Shown in pieces: positions 17,274 through 26,314 of a DNA stretch of 35,760 nt; the first letter of the stretch is position 1; each line of letters starts with the position of its first letter. The position numbers and the translations under genes are program-made. Location: contig JAEWDP010000001.1 of NCBI GenBank assembly GCA_023390055.1, positions 1 to 35,760 of the forward strand. Reading direction: 5' to 3'. The notes beneath the pieces are model-generated. The model searched no databases. It was not told the DNA's origin and saw nothing but the letters and a program-made list of their open reading frames with translations. The DNA is from Pseudomonadota bacterium. Lineage in GTDB: Bacteria > Pseudomonadota > Alphaproteobacteria > Rhizobiales > Rhizobiaceae.

Positions 17274-17950
17274 GCAATCGAGGCCCACCCGTCAGGAGCC
17301 GCTGGGTTCGAGAGAGGCACCGCATCTCCTGGATTCGACTGCGAAACCGAGCTCAACGAGCTGGACAACCAGCTGAAGAGGTCGCGGAACCGCATATCTT
17401 TGAGGACAAGAGGTTGGCGGACGCTGATCTGGGATAGGATTTCGAAGTTCGCCCCCTCGACGCCGACCGCGAAGAAACTGAAGGCCTTTTCGGCTTCACC
17501 GGACTTCACGGCCTGGGCTGCGTTCTGCCAGTTATCGGTCGGGCCACCATCCGTGATGAGGAACACCCACGGGCGATAATAGGAAATGCCGTTCTGTCTG
17601 TAAGAGTTCTTTCGCTCTCGGAGCATGTTCAGGCCCTCCTCGATCGCACGTCCCATGGGCGTATCGCCCTGATCGCGCAGTTCGGGTGCTATCCAGCTCT
17701 GTACGCCCGTGAAGTCGTTCACGACGGTGACGGGACCGAAGGTGACAAGGCCGACTTCCACCCGTTTCGCCGCGAGGGCATCGGCGAAAAGCTCGTCACG
17801 GAACTGAGTGAGGCCTTCGTTCAGTTCCCGGATAGGCTTGCCCCGCATTGAACCTGACACGTCAAGGATCAGGAGGCATGGGCATCTCGGTTCAGGATTG
17901 TCGATGAATTCCGCGCCGTCGAAGGGTTGCTGTTCGAATGGATTGCTCAT
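17270..17950 (-). CDS. TerY-like von Willebrand factor A domain protein
   Basis: The 226-residue protein is a single vWA domain with a complete metal-ion-dependent adhesion site: DVSGSM (30-35), the threonine of GDTPMG (T97) and ITDGGPTD (132-139). This matches TerY-type proteins, the scaffold or sensor part of vWA-PP2C-kinase triads described in tellurite-resistance-related stress systems and later among phage-defence genes (TerY-P). A GGGAG site lies 7 bases before the ATG. It is the first gene of a four-gene operon whose members overlap by 4 bases each, so the promoter should be in 17951-18070. Confidence 0.88.
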   Translation of the reverse strand: MSNPFEQQPFDGAEFIDNPEPRCPCLLILDVSGSMRGKPIRELNEGLTQFRDELFADALAAKRVEVGLVTFGPVTVVNDFTGVQSWIAPELRDQGDTPMGRAIEEGLNMLRERKNSYRQNGISYYRPWVFLITDGGPTDNWQNAAQAVKSGEAEKAFSFFAVGVEGANFEILSQISVRQPLVLKDMRFRDLFSWLSSSLSSVSQSNPGDAVPLSNPAAPDGWASIA

Positions 17951-18070
17951 GAATCACTCCCAATTTCCAGTAGTCAATTCATGATTGTAGGGAACAGAAA
18001 AAACAAGCTTAGTCTCGCGGGGCGTGCAGTCTGAGTGGTCTCTCCAGCGCTACGCCCGGATCACGAAAGT

Positions 18071-19738
18071 CTAGAGATCAAACAGAGTCATCTGAAGACC
18101 CTCCAGCTCAGCGATTAGCCGTCCCTTCGTTTTTGGGCTTCTGAAAAGCTGATAATGCGCAGTGCTCTTCACATTGGCGCACGCGTTGGCCACCAGCGCC
18201 AAAGCTTCCAGCACGAGCTTTCGAGCCTCTTCACCGACGGGCAACGGCAGATTCTTCTGCGTCAAGATCAGATGAGCCGCGTACAACACGAACCAGTGGC
18301 CGTATATGAGGTATTGGTGCTCGCCGGTCGGCGCTTCAATCACATCTCTCTGCCGGGCGGCATAGGCGTCGCGCATCTCCTCAATTAAACGGTAGAGTTC
18401 GACAAGTCGGCATAGGTCATCGATGTTGTGATGGTCGTGAAAGATCACATTGAAACGCTCGCCGAAAATTGTGTCGGAATCGGCTTTCGCCCGATCAGGT
18501 TCACTCAATTCATATGAAAGCAGTATCTGGCCCAGCTTCAGAGCATCAACACGCTTTTTAGGGTCACGGTCAGCGTGCATGTTCCGCTTGCGCTCGAAAA
18601 AATAGCCGCGGTCGTGGAAAGCGATCTCAAGTTTTTTCAAAACAGTGTGGTTGGCCCTCAGATCGCGCGCCTGGATGCGCGCCTGACTATTGGTCGCGAC
18701 GGCGACCCTCTCGGTTATGTCACTTCGTGCCGTGGCGTAAACCCGGGCCATCAAAACAACGTTCTCGAACGCTTCGGGTGACTTCTTGTAGGCTTCGAGG
18801 AGCGAGTGCGAGGTTTGAGCGCCGTTTACGATCTGGAAGTCCTCAATCCGGATTACAGGGTTCGAGTGCCCCTTGTTAAAGGCGTAATCCTTGCAGGTGA
18901 TGGTGATGCCGTTGTTCAGATACCAGAACAAGTGGCTGTCATCTGAGACTGCAGTTTGGATGATGTTGCTATTGTACCCGCCATTCGCCCCGAGGAAGAT
19001 TCTCAGGTTCTCGTCGAACAAATGCCGCTTGATTGATTTTCCATCGGAGGTTTGGATCATCTCGACAAAGGAGCGTGCGTCGACAGACGCTATAACGCCG
19101 CGGATATCGCCATCGGTTCGTTCGAATGCTTCTTTGCCGATTACCTGAAGGCAACCAATTTCGCGTTCCCGGCCGTTTGACCCGATGTCACGCATCATCT
19201 CGACCGGTCCGTAGACCTCGTAGTCAACGCTGGGCATAGAATTCAGCGTACTGTCGAAGATTGATTTGGCAGAAGGGGTCAATCCCTTGCCATTACTGCA
19301 GAAGACGACGCGATAGCGGCAAATGACACCGTTTTTATGGAGTTGCCAAACTCGCGCCACGGCTTCAGTCAGCTGAAGGTTGCCCGTTTTTAATAGCCGA
19401 TCTTCCCTGTCGAAAAGCCCATGAAGGAAGGCCCCGATTTTCAGGACTTCCCCGTCATTGATCGTTCTATCAGTCGATTCCAATGAAGTCCGATGTTTCG
19501 ATTGAAAAATGAAGACTTCCGCTCGGTCCTCGCGTTCGAGGATTTCTATGGCATCCACACCAAGATCGTTACCGCCGTCCACGATCATTTCCGGATAGTC
19601 TGACGACCTGTCCGGGAAATACTGCTCTAGCACGAGGTAAAGAAAAGCAAGCGATGGCTTTTGAAGCTCATAGCGAACCATTGCCTTGGATACTCTCGCT
19701 TCGACGATATCCCATTCGATTGGTGAAACGGAAGGCAT
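18071..19738 (-). CDS. AIPR family abortive-infection phage-resistance protein
   Basis: The 555-residue protein matches the AIPR family: FDENLRIFLG (241-250), FWYLNNGITITC (271-282) and IVNGAQTSHSL (303-313) are its hallmark blocks. Ahead of them is a nuclease-like signature, DLGVDAIEI (58-66, D62) and VFIFQSKHR (75-83, Q79, K81). AIPR proteins occur in abortive-infection and DNA-modification-linked defence loci. The gene is upstream of the TerY-P operon on the same strand with a 120-bp gap, so it is probably a separate unit or the head of a longer one. No DNA methyltransferase or phosphorothioation genes are near. Confidence 0.87.
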   Translation of the reverse strand: MPSVSPIEWDIVEARVSKAMVRYELQKPSLAFLYLVLEQYFPDRSSDYPEMIVDGGNDLGVDAIEILEREDRAEVFIFQSKHRTSLESTDRTINDGEVLKIGAFLHGLFDREDRLLKTGNLQLTEAVARVWQLHKNGVICRYRVVFCSNGKGLTPSAKSIFDSTLNSMPSVDYEVYGPVEMMRDIGSNGREREIGCLQVIGKEAFERTDGDIRGVIASVDARSFVEMIQTSDGKSIKRHLFDENLRIFLGANGGYNSNIIQTAVSDDSHLFWYLNNGITITCKDYAFNKGHSNPVIRIEDFQIVNGAQTSHSLLEAYKKSPEAFENVVLMARVYATARSDITERVAVATNSQARIQARDLRANHTVLKKLEIAFHDRGYFFERKRNMHADRDPKKRVDALKLGQILLSYELSEPDRAKADSDTIFGERFNVIFHDHHNIDDLCRLVELYRLIEEMRDAYAARQRDVIEAPTGEHQYLIYGHWFVLYAAHLILTQKNLPLPVGEEARKLVLEALALVANACANVKSTAHYQLFRSPKTKGRLIAELEGLQMTLFDL

Positions 19739-20064
19739 GTTGCTAACTCGATTGAAGGTGATCTGGATTTACAAGCTTTACTAGAAGGTTGCACAGGTCC
19801 AAAATGATGATTTTAACAATTCCGCAAGAGACAAACCAATGGAGTCATTCCACGATCTCCGTCTCGATGTTGTGGGCAGTGCATTCCCGCAGGTACCGGA
19901 TTAATGCGGAAGGACAACGAGCATAGAACATTTACGCGCCGGTGTTTCGTTAAGTTTTACCGGCCATAGTTGCCTCGTGGAATGCTCCAGGCGGCACCCT
20001 TCGGTTTCGCCTGAAGCAACTGAGACGCGGTCTACTCGCAAAGCTGGCGCGCCTCAAAGAATGG
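19739..20064. promoter_or_regulatory. Gene-free stretch upstream of the AIPR gene
   Basis: About 325 bases separate the AIPR start from the PIN-gene terminator. It should hold the AIPR promoter. It is AT-richer than the surrounding genes near 19760-19830, but I see no convincing -35/-10 pair, repeat, RNA gene or ORF. Confidence 0.3.
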
Positions 20065-20090
20065 GGGCGGCTTGAGGTATCAAGCCGCCC
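20065..20090 (-). terminator. Perfect 11-bp hairpin at the end of the PIN-domain gene
   Basis: GGGCGGCTTGA and TCAAGCCGCCC flank a 4-base loop; the stem includes the PIN gene's TGA stop. On the minus strand the tail is CCCATTCTTT, only weakly T-rich. It probably ends the PIN transcript and could insulate the AIPR promoter. Confidence 0.6.
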
Positions 20091-20577
20091 TCAGGTCATC
20101 CTGGCTTAACGATGAAATCCATACGTCTTTGCCTACGTCGTAGATTCCGGGAAGCCGGAAGTATCGATCAATCAAAACGAACTTCTGAGAAGACACTACA
20201 GCCAAAGGCAGTTCGTGGACGATCGCAGTTGCAGCAATTGCGATATGATAACCGAAGCTCGGATTTGCCGCCTTCGGGTTTGGCAACCACACAGTTTTGA
20301 GCGGGCGGCACTCGAGCATTGAGGCGAAGACCTTTGCCTTCTCCCGAGCAAGACCTTCAGCCAACGTCCACAAGCCAACTACCTCTGAATACCACTCACG
20401 CAATTCGGCTGCCCGCTTGGGATTGCGAAGCGAAAGGCGCTGAATGCCACGCTGAATTTCGATGAGTGTCTCTGGTGCCAACACACACTGGTGCTCGGGA
20501 ATGATACGGCAAATGTCGAACATGGGTCTCGGCTTGCAGGTTTCGCTGAGCGCGCACGACGATACCAAATACTTCAA
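20080..20577 (-). CDS. PIN-domain (VapC-like) protein with degenerate active site
   Basis: The 165-residue product aligns by eye to VapC-type PIN proteins: MKYLVSSCALSE at the start, LIEIQRGIQRL (E40) in the middle, the RAAELREWY helix and IAATAIVHELPLAVV near the end. Of the usual four acidic residues only E40 remains: the first aspartate (LLDTN) is S6, the one before IAATA is H111 and the one in RNxxDF is K132. It may therefore be inactive as an RNase or act as a binding protein. The TTG start follows AAGGAG at good spacing. No antitoxin gene lies upstream. Confidence 0.7.
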   Translation of the reverse strand: MKYLVSSCALSETCKPRPMFDICRIIPEHQCVLAPETLIEIQRGIQRLSLRNPKRAAELREWYSEVVGLWTLAEGLAREKAKVFASMLECRPLKTVWLPNPKAANPSFGYHIAIAATAIVHELPLAVVSSQKFVLIDRYFRLPGIYDVGKDVWISSLSQDDLRAA

Positions 20578-20797
20578 TTTCGGCTCTCCTTCAGGTCGAG
20601 GTCTTCATTAACCTCGCAAGGAACAATGCCCTGAAATCACCGGCGAAACGTTACCATCCATGATTTACGATCATGTCCCGGCACCTCGCGTTCGAGCAAA
20701 AGGCGGCTTGCGCGCACCTTTATCGCGGCTCATCTTGCCTCTTGCGCCCTTTAGAAGTTTCGCATTGCCGTCATTCATCATCAGTGGCCTTCCATTG

Positions 20798-20955
20798 ATG
20801 CGTGAATCCATTACTCTTGATTTCAAAGAGAAAGTCGATTTCGACAGCGACGAGGGCAAGACCAAGTTTTTGGATGACGTGGCCGCTCTTGCGAATGCAG
20901 TCGGAGGCGCAATTGTCGTAAGCGTGAAGCAGGACGAGAAGGGCGGCTTCCACGG
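20798..20955 (+). pseudogene. 5' fragment of an AlbA_2/Schlafen-type ATP-binding protein gene
   Basis: The frame reads ESITLDFKEKVDF, then FLDDVAALANAVGGAIVVSV, matching the AlbA_2 (Schlafen-like) N-terminal domain where an E...DFK and an ANAxGG motif are conserved. About 50 residues of it remain before the sequence changes into an IS3 transposase. The open frame extends upstream to 20660 without family resemblance. Full-length members are several hundred residues, and the remainder is not found beyond the IS, so it was deleted along with the IS left half. Confidence 0.65.
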
Positions 20956-21809
20956 TTATCGCCAAGCGCAACGACGTGGACCGACTATCAGCCCGCGCTC
21001 AGAGTGACTTTGCCATGAAGATCGAGATACGGCGTGTGTTCAACGAGAATTTCCAGGTCTATGGGGTTCGGAAGGTCTGGCGGCAGTTGCGGCGGGAAGG
21101 TTACAACATCGCCCGCTGCACCGTCGCTCGGCTTATGAGGGGCATCGGGCTGCAAGGCGTTATTCGAGGCAAGCCTGTCAAAACCACCGTGGCCGACAAG
21201 ACCGCGCCATGTCCGCTCGACCGTGCGAACCGGCAGTTCTTCGCGCCAGCGCCGAACATGCTCTGGCTCTCTGATTTCACCTATGCGGCCACTTGGCAAG
21301 GCTCCGTTTACGTCGCGTTCGTGATCGATGCCTTCGCTCGTCGCATCGTCGGTTGGCGGGCAAGCCGGACTGCCCATGCGGGCTTTGTGCTCGATGCCCT
21401 TGACCAAGCCCTACATGATCGGAGGCCTATCTATCGTGGCGGACTGGTTCACCATTCCGACCGCGGCTCGCAATATGTGTCCGTTCGATATTCCGAACGG
21501 CTAGCGGAGACGGGCATCGAGCCATCCGTCGGGAGTGTTGGCGATTCCTATGACAACGCTCTCGCGGAAACAATCAACGGTCGTTACAAGGCCGAGGTCA
21601 TCCATCGGCGAGGACCGCGGCGAAATTTCGAAGCCGTGGAGTTCGCCACGCTGGAATGGATAGATTGGTTAAACAACCGCCGCCTTCTGGAGCCCATCGG
21701 CAACATACCACCAGCCGAGGCCGAAGAACGATGTTATGCCATGTTGGACGCACAAGCGATGGCCGCATAACTTAAACCAAACGGTCTCCGGCAAAGCCGG
21801 GGTGGTTCA
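20956..21809 (+). mobile_element. IS3-family insertion sequence, left part deleted
   Basis: The element retains most of transposase OrfB and its right end. The right terminus ending at 21809 reads, on the minus strand, TGAACCACCCCGG then CCGGAGACC, resembling the terminal repeats of this IS group. The orfA gene, the start of orfB and the left terminal repeat are missing; the left junction, near 20955, falls inside the AlbA_2-type gene. The element cannot move on its own. Confidence 0.8.
20976..21770 (+). pseudogene. IS3-family transposase OrfB, N-terminally truncated
   Basis: About 264 residues remain of a ~285-300-residue OrfB. It contains the HTH_21 segment (FQVYGVRKVWRQLRREGYN) and the rve integrase core with an intact DDE set: D in LWLSDFTYA, D in VHHSDRGSQY and E in NALAETING. 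Upstream in frame is AKRNDVDRLSARAQSD, which is still OrfB-like, so the true fragment begins near 20958 without a start codon; GTG 20976 is only the first possible one. Frameshift expression from orfA is no longer possible. Confidence 0.85.
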
Positions 21810-21991
21810 CCCCTGCATGCGCCCCTTACCCGCAGTTTGGCCTAATCGATCTCTTCGAATGGGCGGCGCTAAAGGACGCAATCCGACGCTCATTCGGCCA
21901 AAGAATGCGAGCATTGCCCGCGTTGAATGCGAGCTGTTTTAGCCCCATTTTAAGAAACGAATTACGTATCTGGTACTTTGAAAGTTTGATC

Positions 21992-23611
21992 ATGAGTGAA
22001 AGTGCAATCGCAGACGATATCGGCCGCATCGGCGAGAGTTTCTTTGACTACCAGATGACCCATACGAATTTACTCGTTGGGAAAATCGATCCCGACCGCG
22101 TAGGCAAAGACAGAGTAATTGAAGCCAAACTGGCGCGCCGCAGCGATGACGTGTCATTCGACAAGCGATCTGCACCGCTGTCATGCTCTCTGCAGATTAA
22201 GACGATCCTTCAGAAGACCAAAGTAGTTACGGTCACCCTGTCGGTTGCCGAGCGCCTTGCACAAGGTTTGGTACCCGCCTTCATCTACATGATCAGGCTC
22301 GATGAAGACCAAAAACCTGCTGATGTCAGGATGATCCACATTCTGGGGCCGACGCTGGAGAAGATTCTGAAGCGACTCCGCAAGGAATACGCCGAAGGAG
22401 CAACCGAACTCCACAACAAGTCCATCACTTTCCAGTTCAAGGACGGAAAGTCTATCGGCCTACTGGGCGCTGATTTGGCCAACTACCTGGAAGGCGAAAT
22501 CGGCCCTGACATGGATGTCTACGCCCAACGGAAGAGTGCGCAAAAGAAGAATCTTGGCTACGAAAACGGGCAGCGCACGAAAATCTCAGGGTCTATAGCG
22601 GCGGCACCCGTAGGAGAAGTCATCGACGGGCTGCTTGGCCTGAGACCGCTGTCCATCGCCTCCATGGAAGCAATGGACGAAAGGTTCGGGATCGCACTCC
22701 CTGACCCACGATTTCCCAAATTACTTTCAGGGACGACCGCCACGTTCACACCAAAGCCGATGTCGGGTTGTGTATTGGTAGCGGGTCCCTCAGGGAACGA
22801 AGAGGCCGTAGAGATCAAGTGTGAGGCGATCTTACCAGCATTTCCAGCTCTGCCGATGCAGTTCTTCAAAGCCATCCTTCGATCGCCTATCCTCGATGCG
22901 ACGCTCACGATGAACGAGTGTAAGATATCAACGAGACCCGTTACGTCTGGTGACGCCCGACCGTTAGCGGACTGGATATCGCTGTTCACTATTCTGGTTG
23001 GTCTTTCATCAAGGGACGGACTCCCCATCAGCCTACGGTCGCCTCTGGGGGCCGAAATGCTTGGAGTGGCCACGAGCGACAGCGGCGAAACGGATGTCAA
23101 CGATGCTTTCACTCTGAGGTTACTGAAAGCGCTTCGTGCGCTAAGGGCTGAAACCGGGACATCCGACAGTCCTGTCACTCTCGACGACGTATACGCTTCG
23201 CGTCAAAGCATATTCAGTGCCCAGAACTGTATCCAGGGAGAGTTTCGCGATGATGTGAGCTTCAGTACGGCGCTCCCCACCTCCGACAGTCTTCCGGAGG
23301 AAATCCAGGTCCTCTTCATTACTGGATTTGCCCTCGGTCGAGAACACTTTACCTGCACGGTCACCTGCCCGATGCAGACGACAATCAAAGACGGACGTGC
23401 TCATTTCAGCCAGAACGGAAAGCTCGCATATCTCGAGTCACAAGCTCTTGCCGATTTCGGTCCCGCATTGGACGCGTATCAACGCCGAATGATGCGTATC
23501 AGCGGCTCCCATGCTTGCGTTACATATCTGGCTCATGAGGTAGAAAGCACAGAGACCACAAGCATCCAGAACAGCACGGATGACGGTCAGATCGAATATG
23601 GTACTTCATGA
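21992..23611 (+). CDS. Uncharacterised protein with N-terminal nuclease-like (DUF4365-like) region; gene 1 of a two-gene operon
   Basis: From ATG 21992 the product has 539 residues and no membrane segment. The N terminus reads GRIGESFFDY (11-20), an acidic stretch near 33-45 and CSLQIKTIL (65-73, Q68, K70), the E...D...QxK order of restriction-endonuclease-fold domains such as DUF4365. A further 400 residues are not recognised. The frame is open upstream to the IS end at 21809 but family-like sequence starts at this ATG; the ribosome site is weak (GAAAG). Its stop overlaps the next gene by 4 bases. Role unknown; nuclease fold is inference. Confidence 0.7.
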   Translation: MSESAIADDIGRIGESFFDYQMTHTNLLVGKIDPDRVGKDRVIEAKLARRSDDVSFDKRSAPLSCSLQIKTILQKTKVVTVTLSVAERLAQGLVPAFIYMIRLDEDQKPADVRMIHILGPTLEKILKRLRKEYAEGATELHNKSITFQFKDGKSIGLLGADLANYLEGEIGPDMDVYAQRKSAQKKNLGYENGQRTKISGSIAAAPVGEVIDGLLGLRPLSIASMEAMDERFGIALPDPRFPKLLSGTTATFTPKPMSGCVLVAGPSGNEEAVEIKCEAILPAFPALPMQFFKAILRSPILDATLTMNECKISTRPVTSGDARPLADWISLFTILVGLSSRDGLPISLRSPLGAEMLGVATSDSGETDVNDAFTLRLLKALRALRAETGTSDSPVTLDDVYASRQSIFSAQNCIQGEFRDDVSFSTALPTSDSLPEEIQVLFITGFALGREHFTCTVTCPMQTTIKDGRAHFSQNGKLAYLESQALADFGPALDAYQRRMMRISGSHACVTYLAHEVESTETTSIQNSTDDGQIEYGTS

Positions 23612-24768
23612 CCCTCGAAGAATTCACCTCTCAGCTGAACCGTTCCACCTTCTGGAAGGAGTTCACGTTCTCGCAGAACCAGTTCTCCCCGAAGCCCGGG
23701 CAGGAGCTAGAGCTTGCCGACAGCTTCGTGTGGATCGGCGACACGGCCTTCATCATCCAGATGAAGGAGCGTGCCGAGCCGAAGGACGATCCCGAAGCTG
23801 AGAGGCGATGGTTCAAGGACGCGGTCCGTAAAACTGCCGTCCGCCAGATCAAGGACTCACTCCGGTTTCTGTCCGACAATGCCGCGATCTCGATCGCCAA
23901 TGAAAGGGGCCAGCGGTACGACGTTAGCGGGGCCGATCTCCGCCACGTCGAGAAGATCATCCTCTATGCGGCCGGTCCAGTTTTACCCGATGACTGCCGC
24001 CGTGTTCGGTATCACGTCAGTGGGACGGCGGGGTTCATCCATGTCTTCGAACGGGATGATTACCGTGGCGTCATGGAGACCCTGGCGGTCCCGGATGAGG
24101 TCCGCCGATATCTTGAGTACCGAGAAGCATCACTGTTGGAGCTAGCCGAGGCGAAGACCGAGGTCATCGAGGCCGATATCGTGGCAGCATACCTCTCAGA
24201 CGAGCCGCTGCCGTCACCTACGTCGCACCGGGCGCTCGCACGCCTCGTAGACGACTTCCGCCAGTCCGATCTGACGTCGATCATGAACAGTCTGGCGGAC
24301 CATATTCAAAACCCCGACGGCAGCAGCCACTACACCCGCATCATGCTTGAGTTCGCGAAGCTTCCGAGGTCTGGCTGGAGGATGGCTCGGGAGCGGCTCG
24401 ACCTCGTCATCCAGCAAGCCAAGTACGGCGAGTTCCAGCGGCCATACAGGTTCGAGTTCCCGCCGACCGATTGCAGCTTCATGTTTTCACCGATGCCGCC
24501 AGGCATGCCCACGACTGGCCCCGACGGAGAGCGCGGGAGGGCAATCGGACTGCAGAACTACACCGAGATGGCAAAATACCTCGCCAAGGCGTCCAAGGGC
24601 GTTGGGGTCCTCGCCTCCAAGGACGGCGATCATTTTCACCTCGACTGGTGTTTGATCGACCAGGCGTGGGAACAGGACCCTGAATTCGAAGCCCACCTCC
24701 AACAGAGGACCCCCTTCGGCCCGGTTCGGGAGAAGAAGGTGGATGGCTATCTGTTCGTAAACGAATAA
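23608..24768 (+). CDS. Uncharacterised protein with N-terminal QxK nuclease-like motif; gene 2 of a two-gene operon
   Basis: The 386-residue product starts with ATG overlapping the upstream stop (ATGA), so the pair is translationally coupled. Residues 33-55 (ELELADSFVWIGD, then AFIIQMKER with Q51 and K53) again suggest a PD-(D/E)XK-like fold, followed by a conserved-looking basic helix AVRKTAVRQIKDSLRFL. The C-terminal region (about 200-386) is unrecognised, ending in a DHFHLDWCLIDQAW stretch that looks structured. No signal peptide or membrane segment is present. Confidence 0.7.
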   Translation: MTLEEFTSQLNRSTFWKEFTFSQNQFSPKPGQELELADSFVWIGDTAFIIQMKERAEPKDDPEAERRWFKDAVRKTAVRQIKDSLRFLSDNAAISIANERGQRYDVSGADLRHVEKIILYAAGPVLPDDCRRVRYHVSGTAGFIHVFERDDYRGVMETLAVPDEVRRYLEYREASLLELAEAKTEVIEADIVAAYLSDEPLPSPTSHRALARLVDDFRQSDLTSIMNSLADHIQNPDGSSHYTRIMLEFAKLPRSGWRMARERLDLVIQQAKYGEFQRPYRFEFPPTDCSFMFSPMPPGMPTTGPDGERGRAIGLQNYTEMAKYLAKASKGVGVLASKDGDHFHLDWCLIDQAWEQDPEFEAHLQQRTPFGPVREKKVDGYLFVNE

Positions 24769-25045
24769 CCCGAAGTATTTGGGACTATCGCGGAACATGG
24801 GAGGCCGGGATTCGGCGTAAGTCCTGCGTCAACGGTCTAAGTAACGGACGGCGGGCGGCCCCCATTATTCGTGTTCAACATCCGCTTCAGGGAAAGAACG
24901 AACGTACGTTAGGGTCCTCGACCTGCACACGCCTAGATCGACACGCTCACATATGCGTCGAAGCAACGAGAATCAGCAGCTATTTACGTTTACGCATCCG
25001 CGTACGATTGCTATCCATGGTAATATGGGCGGGAGAAATACACGT

Positions 25046-26269
25046 ATGCCAGTTTGGTTCTATGTCATTGGCGAGGATAGGAAAGGCCCAATCGAGCAAT
25101 CCGAAATACGGCAACTGATCGACCAAGGGCATGTCACTCCCCAGACCTATGTCTGGCGAAACGGAATGCAGGGGTGGCAGGCCGCCGGCGAACATCCGGA
25201 CTTGAGCGACGCCTTCGTAGTCCCTCCTCCAGTTCCGACGCCACCCAAGATGCCTCCTGCCGCCTTCCAGCCCGTTGGCGGCGCACCTGTGGTGAATAAG
25301 ACCTCCCGGCCTTGGCCGCGCTTCTGGGCAAGGTTCATCGACAACCTGATCCTCATACCTCTGTGCGGATTGGCAATCGGTTTGTGGTCAACCATTTACG
25401 CACCCGATATTTACGTCGCCATCGTCGGGATGAACCCGATACTATTCAACCTGATGATATTTCCCCTGGTAGCCCTCCAGTTGGCGCTTAGCATGGCTCT
25501 GACAGGAAGCACCTTGGGCAAGGCGATCGTCGGGGTTCATGTCCCCGTACCAGTGGGAGAGAACCGTTTCGGCTTTTTCCTCGTGCGCGAGTTCAACGTG
25601 TGGATTTCAGGCTTGGGCCTGGGAATTCCCTTCGTCGCTCTATTCACACAGGTCGCGCAATATCGCCGTCTGGCATCGGGCCGAGCCGCCAGCTATGACG
25701 AAGGTAACCCCGAGGTAGTCGCAAACCCGAGCAAGGGGCGGCTGGCGATAGCGATTTTAGCGGTAGCCGTCCTCTTTACTGGCAACATCATACTGCGCAC
25801 CGAGGACGAACGCTCCACGACCAGTCTCACTCGGACGCAGACATGGGTCAGCCCCATAACGGGCAAGTCCGCCACCATCGGAGCGACTTGGCAGACACAA
25901 CCGATCGACACCAACAGTGGCAGCGTATTCTACTTCGTATCCGACGAACTCCTCTCCGAGGCGATCTTCGGCCACGAGACACTCCCGTCAGGCAATGTGG
26001 AAGCCGCCGCATACGCAGATGCGATCAAGAACGTACTGACGTCGGAGATCAATATCGAAACTGAATGGCAGCCTGTCGAGGTCGGCGGGATGCCAGCGCT
26101 CCAGGCAACGGGACGATCCACGAAGGCTACCGATGCCATAGTCGAGGTCACGGTGGCCGTGCGTGGCAGCGATGCCTGGCGGACATTGGTCTACACACGC
26201 GGAACCTCGGCAAGCCAGATGGCCGAGAAGCAGAGGTTCGTGAGTGCGATGCTCGGGACGGCGAACTGA
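25046..26269 (+). CDS. GYF_2 and RDD domain membrane protein with extracytoplasmic C-terminal domain
   Basis: From ATG 25046 (GGGAG site upstream) the product has 407 residues. Residues 3-50 form a GYF_2 domain (WFYVIGEDRKGPIEQSEI, then YVWRNGMQGWQAAGE). After a proline-rich linker comes an RDD domain (RPWPRFWARFIDNLIL, GSTLGKAIVGV) with about four membrane spans, then one more span (AIAILAVAVLFTGNIIL) and a soluble C-terminal domain of about 130 residues. GYF_2 domains bind partners; RDD proteins are membrane proteins of mostly unknown or transport role. An earlier in-frame ATG at 24953 has no ribosome site. The 277 bases before it hold only a 10-bp palindrome at 24901-24910. Confidence 0.83.
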   Translation: MPVWFYVIGEDRKGPIEQSEIRQLIDQGHVTPQTYVWRNGMQGWQAAGEHPDLSDAFVVPPPVPTPPKMPPAAFQPVGGAPVVNKTSRPWPRFWARFIDNLILIPLCGLAIGLWSTIYAPDIYVAIVGMNPILFNLMIFPLVALQLALSMALTGSTLGKAIVGVHVPVPVGENRFGFFLVREFNVWISGLGLGIPFVALFTQVAQYRRLASGRAASYDEGNPEVVANPSKGRLAIAILAVAVLFTGNIILRTEDERSTTSLTRTQTWVSPITGKSATIGATWQTQPIDTNSGSVFYFVSDELLSEAIFGHETLPSGNVEAAAYADAIKNVLTSEINIETEWQPVEVGGMPALQATGRSTKATDAIVEVTVAVRGSDAWRTLVYTRGTSASQMAEKQRFVSAMLGTAN

Positions 26270-26314
26270 CAACGACCTGGCAGGGCTACCCGGGCAAACC
26301 TTGAGAGATCGCAA

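Noticed and set aside
22558..23178. 206-codon frame antisense to the first gene of the two-gene operon
   Set aside because: Serine-rich shadow composition and no ribosome site; the plus strand is coupled to the next gene.
24901..24910. AACGTACGTT palindrome as a quorum-sensing or regulator site
   Set aside because: Ten bases of palindrome are too short and lack any family-specific match or nearby regulator.
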